The notes beneath the pieces were generated by a model that was not told the origin of the DNA, searched no databases, and saw only the letters and a list, made by a program, of their open reading frames with translations. From contig JAXDLH010000376.1 in the NCBI GenBank assembly GCA_034666705.1, positions 1 through 5,327 of the forward strand: DNA of 5,327 nucleotides, given 5' to 3'. Shown piece after piece: positions 5,062 through 5,327 of this stretch. The stretch comes from JAXDLH01 sp034666705 (lineage in GTDB: Bacteria; Chloroflexota; UBA6077; SHYK01). Position 1 is the stretch's first letter. The number at the start of each line of letters is the position of its first letter. The translations under genes were made by a program, and so were the position numbers.

Positions 5062-5327
5062 GAGCGTGTTATGGACTTTCGACGAGTCGCAGGCGATGGA
5101 GCAGGAGGCAGGCGAACGCCACGAAATGCAGGCCGGCCAGGGTCGCGGGCCGCCGCTCATCGTCGCGCGCCCGGCGGTGGAAACGGGCGACCCAGCCAAA
5201 GCGGCGCTCGACCACCCCGCGGCGCGGCAGCAGCACGAAGCCGCGCTTGGCCTCGGGGAGCTTGACCACCTCCAAGTGGATGCCGTGGGCCGCCGCCGCC
5301 GCGGCCGGGGTCTCGCCGGTATCGCCC
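5062..5327 (-). mobile_element. IS5-family insertion sequence, one end (continues beyond right edge)
   Basis: The element is read on the minus strand and ends near 5062, where the kinase-like coding of the plus strand breaks off. The probable tip is GAGCGTGTTATGGACTTTCG (5062-5081), resembling the start of terminal repeats in IS5 relatives, but the partner repeat lies outside the window. The transposase stop codon (TAA, 5069-5071) falls within this tip, a usual compact arrangement. CTAG at 5059-5062 could be a target duplication of the CWAR type known for the IS5 subgroup, which would move the boundary by one base. Confidence 0.75.
5069..5327 (-). CDS. IS5-family DDE transposase, C-terminal 85 residues (runs off right edge)
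   Basis: The frame is open from the right edge to TAA at 5069. Recognisable C-terminal DDE transposase segments are HGIHLEVVKLPEAKRGFVLL, then PRRGVVERRFGWVARF, RRARDDERRPATLAGLHF and VAFACLLLHRL. The Glu of VVER is the expected third catalytic acid, with the following arginines of the family's final motif. Compared with the typical form (RRWVVERSFAW and RDYERLP, recalled from the family), the Trp is Gly and the Tyr is Asp, so the copy is divergent or decaying. There is no in-frame ATG in view; TTG 5275 is internal and not the true start. A run of six alanines lies near the edge (GCC repeats around 5288-5305). Confidence 0.85.
   Translation of the reverse strand, partial: GDTGETPAAAAAAHGIHLEVVKLPEAKRGFVLLPRRGVVERRFGWVARFHRRARDDERRPATLAGLHFVAFACLLLHRLRLVESP

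Noticed and set aside
1..5327. CRISPR array, tRNA/rRNA, integron attC, retron or other defence system
   Set aside because: No regularly spaced repeats, tRNA-like folds, reverse transcriptase or known defence motifs were seen on either strand.

Overview
The window is GC-rich bacterial chromosomal DNA, probably from a soil or environmental bacterium. The genes use GC-ending codons heavily and carry Shine-Dalgarno-type start sites. No RNA gene, CRISPR array or clear taxonomic marker is visible, so I do not name a lineage. I found no convincing new multi-gene system. The window looks like an ordinary metabolic block joined to a region scarred by insertion sequences.

Left half (1-2711), all on the minus strand: the N-terminal 116 residues of a Gfo/Idh/MocA-type NAD(P)-dependent oxidoreductase running off the left edge (1-349), a class I SAM-dependent methyltransferase (541-1251) and a complete metal-dependent hydrolase of the amidohydrolase-2/COG2159 group (1551-2711). 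They are co-directional but separated by about 190 and 300 bases. A tight operon is therefore not shown, and no shared substrate can be read from the sequence.

Middle (about 2850-3415): a 5'-truncated, frameshifted remnant of an IS110-family transposase on the plus strand. Its right end cuts into a response-regulator gene on the minus strand. Only the first 46 or so residues of the receiver domain survive, without the phospho-acceptor aspartate.

Right part (3416-5327): about 380 bases without a supported gene, holding a 14-base perfect palindrome and a possible plus-strand promoter. At its end is a 17-bp perfect hairpin that carries the Shine-Dalgarno and ATG of the next gene. That gene (3796-4476, 226 aa) is an unrecognised hypothetical protein. 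A plus-strand gene follows that resembles a histidine-kinase dimerisation domain whose phospho-accepting His is replaced by Asp. It has a conflict about its start, and it is cut at about 5061 by the end of an IS5-family element whose transposase (minus strand) runs off the right edge.

The main points of interest are the decayed two-component genes between two IS scars, the start-site hairpin before the hypothetical gene, and the exact nature of the IS lesions.
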